Assembly (NCBI GenBank): GCA_024404415.1
Contig: JAKSPX010000012.1
Span: 1 to 13,941, forward strand
DNA length: 13,941 nucleotides
DNA from: Clostridia bacterium
Lineage (GTDB): Bacteria > Bacillota > Clostridia > Oscillospirales > QAMX01
Reading direction: 5' to 3'
A model generated the notes under the pieces. The model was not told the DNA's origin and did not search any database. It was given only the letters and a program-made list of their open reading frames with translations. The position numbers and the translations under genes are program-made. Positions 13,687 to 13,941 of this stretch are shown here, in pieces (positions within the stretch are counted from its first letter, which is position 1; each line of letters opens with the position of its first letter).

Positions 13687-13941
13687 GGTCATCTTCCTTT
13701 GCATCGTTATTTTGGGTATCATTAAGCGCTTTTTCGAGCGCGCGGATACGGTCTTCGAGGCGGGTGAGTTCCTGGGCGACCGGGTCGGGGATGTTGACCT
13801 GGTCGAGATCCTCCACCTTCACGCCGCCCACACGGGTGACGCGGGCAGGCACGCCGACGGCGGTCGCATCGGAGGGGATCTCCTTTAAGACCACCGCGCC
13901 CGCGGCGATTTTGGCGTTGTCGCCGACAGAGAAGGGGCCGA
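13673..13941 (-). CDS. cysE: Serine O-acetyltransferase, C-terminal part (cut by window edge)
   Basis: The last 89 residues of a CysE-type left-handed beta-helix acyltransferase, which makes O-acetylserine for cysteine synthesis. The visible part has hexapeptide repeats and the closing loop typical of the family: GPFSVGDNAKIAAGAVVLKE, then PSDATAVGVPAR. It ends with a tail of about 45 residues including a short heptad-like helix (ELTRLEDRIRALEKAL). The N-terminal helical domain and active site lie beyond the right edge. Gene order cysE then cysS is conserved in many Bacillota, which supports CysE over other hexapeptide acyltransferases. The stop TAA lies within the start of cysS, so the two are translationally linked. 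Confidence 0.88.
   Translation of the reverse strand, partial: GPFSVGDNAKIAAGAVVLKEIPSDATAVGVPARVTRVGGVKVEDLDQVNIPDPVAQELTRLEDRIRALEKALNDTQNNDAKEDDHEAL

Noticed and set aside
13687..13722. Longer CysRS starting at 13722 with a 12-residue leader
   Set aside because: The leader overlaps cysE further, is unlike homologues, and the ribosome site AAAGGA fits the ATG at 13686.
12754..13725. 323-codon plus-strand frame antisense to cysS
   Set aside because: Fully opposite a complete CysRS with intact HIGN, zinc and KMSKS motifs; no recognisable domain.
1..13941. Mobile elements, CRISPR arrays, tRNA or riboswitches
   Set aside because: No transposase, recombinase, regular spaced repeats, tRNA-like arms or T-box sequence could be recognised, and non-coding space totals only a few hundred bases.

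Overview
The window is ordinary chromosomal DNA from a low-complexity-free, fairly GC-rich (by eye, not computed) member of the Bacillota, most likely class Clostridia. The pointers are strong GGAGG-type ribosome sites, the cysE-cysS gene order, a HisJ/HisK-type PHP histidinol phosphatase, an RNHCP zinc-ribbon protein, and a VanRS-like two-component system. I see no insertion sequence, phage gene, CRISPR array, rRNA or tRNA. Almost every base is coding.

There are three transcription blocks. (1) Bases 1-2472, minus strand: the first 824 residues of dnaE (replicative DNA polymerase III alpha subunit), running off the left edge, with a strong sigma-A promoter. (2) Bases 2665-6475, plus strand: a three-gene operon of an OmpR-family response regulator, a six-transmembrane histidine kinase and a membrane-bound family 2 glycosyltransferase. 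Both junctions are ATGA stop/start overlaps, so the glycosyltransferase is translationally coupled to the signalling pair. Its promoter diverges from that of dnaE and carries three copies of a TTAAGA/TCTTAA element, a candidate operator for its own regulator. (3) Bases 13941-6552, minus strand: a tight run of seven genes, cysE (3' end), cysS, hisS, a PHP phosphatase (hisK-like), yggS (PLP homeostasis), an RNHCP protein and a bifunctional class A penicillin-binding protein. Gaps are 41 nt or less and two junctions overlap, so they are probably one transcription unit.

Blocks 2 and 3 converge on a shared hairpin at 6506-6537. The theme is split between amino-acid supply and charging (Cys synthesis, CysRS, HisRS, histidinol phosphatase, PLP homeostasis) and the cell envelope (peptidoglycan polymerase/transpeptidase, and a polysaccharide-type glycosyltransferase under a sensor pair).

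I did not find a convincing new defence or mobile system. The points most worth a second look are the TCS-glycosyltransferase operon with its repeat-bearing promoter, the histidyl-tRNA synthetase whose class II motif 3 lacks the expected arginine, and the cysteine-rich extracellular tail of the penicillin-binding protein.
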